A stretch of 13,862 bases of DNA, taken from the NCBI GenBank assembly GCA_964517215.1, contig CAZFBR010000077.1, positions 1 to 13,862 on the forward strand, written 5' to 3'. Made by a program: the position numbers and the translations under genes. Below, piece after piece: positions 13,640 through 13,862 of the stretch. The notes under the pieces are model-generated. The model had not been told where the DNA came from. It did not search any database and saw only the letters and a list, made by a program, of their open reading frames with translations. Each line of letters begins with the position of its first letter. The stretch's first letter is position 1. The stretch comes from CAZFBR01 sp035353495 [NCBI: uncultured bacterium]. Lineage in GTDB: Bacteria > DAOPZR01.

Positions 13640-13862
13640 ACTTTCAATATACCACAGAATGTGACGGATCGCGGAACCATCTCCAAGATATTTCGTAACT
13701 ATCGTCAGGAATTAATGAAGTGCAAACAGCAATGTATCGTATCACGATGGATCGGGATTTCGGGCGCATTGCCGAAATATTGCCAATCTTTCCAATTCGC
13801 CAAATCTGTCCATCGTTTTGCTGCTTATAGGATTATAATGAAATATCTCTTGACAAAAAGAA
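13640..13862. other. AT-rich intergenic tail
   Basis: Base composition falls to roughly 40 % G+C from about 13,680, unlike the rest of the window. Visible items are the minus-strand promoter at 13646-13654, a short hairpin ATCGT-ATC-ACGAT near 13735-13750, several degenerate GCCAA(A)T-like repeats at about 13768-13806, and a TATAAT at 13834-13839. A short open frame from 13715 to the window edge has no recognisable content. The composition break suggests a different origin for what follows. Confidence 0.5.
13850..13855 (+). promoter_or_regulatory. Consensus -35 box at the window edge
   Basis: A perfect TTGACA lies 7 bases from the window end in AT-rich DNA. The matching -10 would fall outside the window, so it probably serves a gene beyond the right edge. 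Only half of the promoter is visible. Confidence 0.3.

Noticed and set aside
13645-13676. Plus-strand resemblance to the central part of enteric 6S RNA (TACCACA, GAATGTG, then CGCGG)
   Set aside because: The match is limited to about 30 bases and compared from memory. The flanks do not form the long closing stems of 6S RNA, and the segment overlaps the minus-strand promoter of a different candidate RNA.
13715-13862. Open frame of 49 codons running off the right edge in the AT-rich tail
   Set aside because: AGGA lies only four bases before the ATG, the translation matches no family I know, and a frame of this length is expected by chance.
1-13862. CRISPR arrays, tRNA and rRNA genes
   Set aside because: No regularly spaced direct repeats, tRNA cloverleaf signatures or rRNA-like blocks were seen on either strand.

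Overview
The window is GC-rich (by eye well over 60 % G+C) until about 13,680, where it drops to roughly 40 %. A TonB-dependent outer-membrane receptor, a TonB-like energiser and a lipoprotein show a Gram-negative (diderm) bacterium. Cobalamin salvage/synthesis and molybdate uptake would suit an anaerobe, but I cannot name the lineage. The + strand carries two blocks, with minus-strand genes between them.

Region 1 (2-5241, +): a tightly overlapping operon reads 3' end of a btuB-like receptor, btuF, btuC, btuD, tonB-like. All four junctions are TGATG, GTGA or ATGA overlaps, so one transcript supplies the outer-membrane, periplasmic and inner-membrane steps of corrinoid uptake. It is followed by a strongly diverged porphobilinogen-deaminase (HemC) homologue. 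That homologue has lost its catalytic residues and is split by an in-frame TAG.

Region 2 (5234-8784): on the minus strand, cobC/cobD (threonine-phosphate decarboxylase), cbiB (adenosylcobinamide-phosphate synthase) and a rubrerythrin-like four-helix protein form an operon. It diverges from cobO/btuR (corrinoid adenosyltransferase) on the + strand. The 73-bp divergent spacer carries a 15-bp inverted repeat with one mismatch. Each arm holds a -10-like box and the start codon of one gene, so both messages are predicted to be leaderless. Directly after the cobO stop lies a 145-bp MITE-like element with GTAA-type ends and an 8-bp target duplication.

Region 3 (8785-13,516): thiD on the minus strand diverges from a molybdenum block on the + strand. 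The block contains a Phd-antitoxin domain fused to a degenerate MocA-like nucleotidyltransferase, a LysM-ModA fusion, a 22-codon leader ORF resembling the start of a MoaD-type protein, modB and modC. A strong extended -10 promoter and a roughly 145-nt GC-rich leader precede the first gene.

Region 4 (13,517-13,862): just past modC is a candidate minus-strand small RNA of about 100 nt with its own extended -10, paired ends and a T-tract. An AT-rich tail without a convincing gene follows; it ends in a TTGACA box that probably belongs to the next gene.

The items most worth pursuing are the Phd-MocA fusion beside LysM-ModA, the HemC-like pseudoenzyme in the corrinoid operon, the symmetric cobC/cobO spacer, the MITE and the small RNA.
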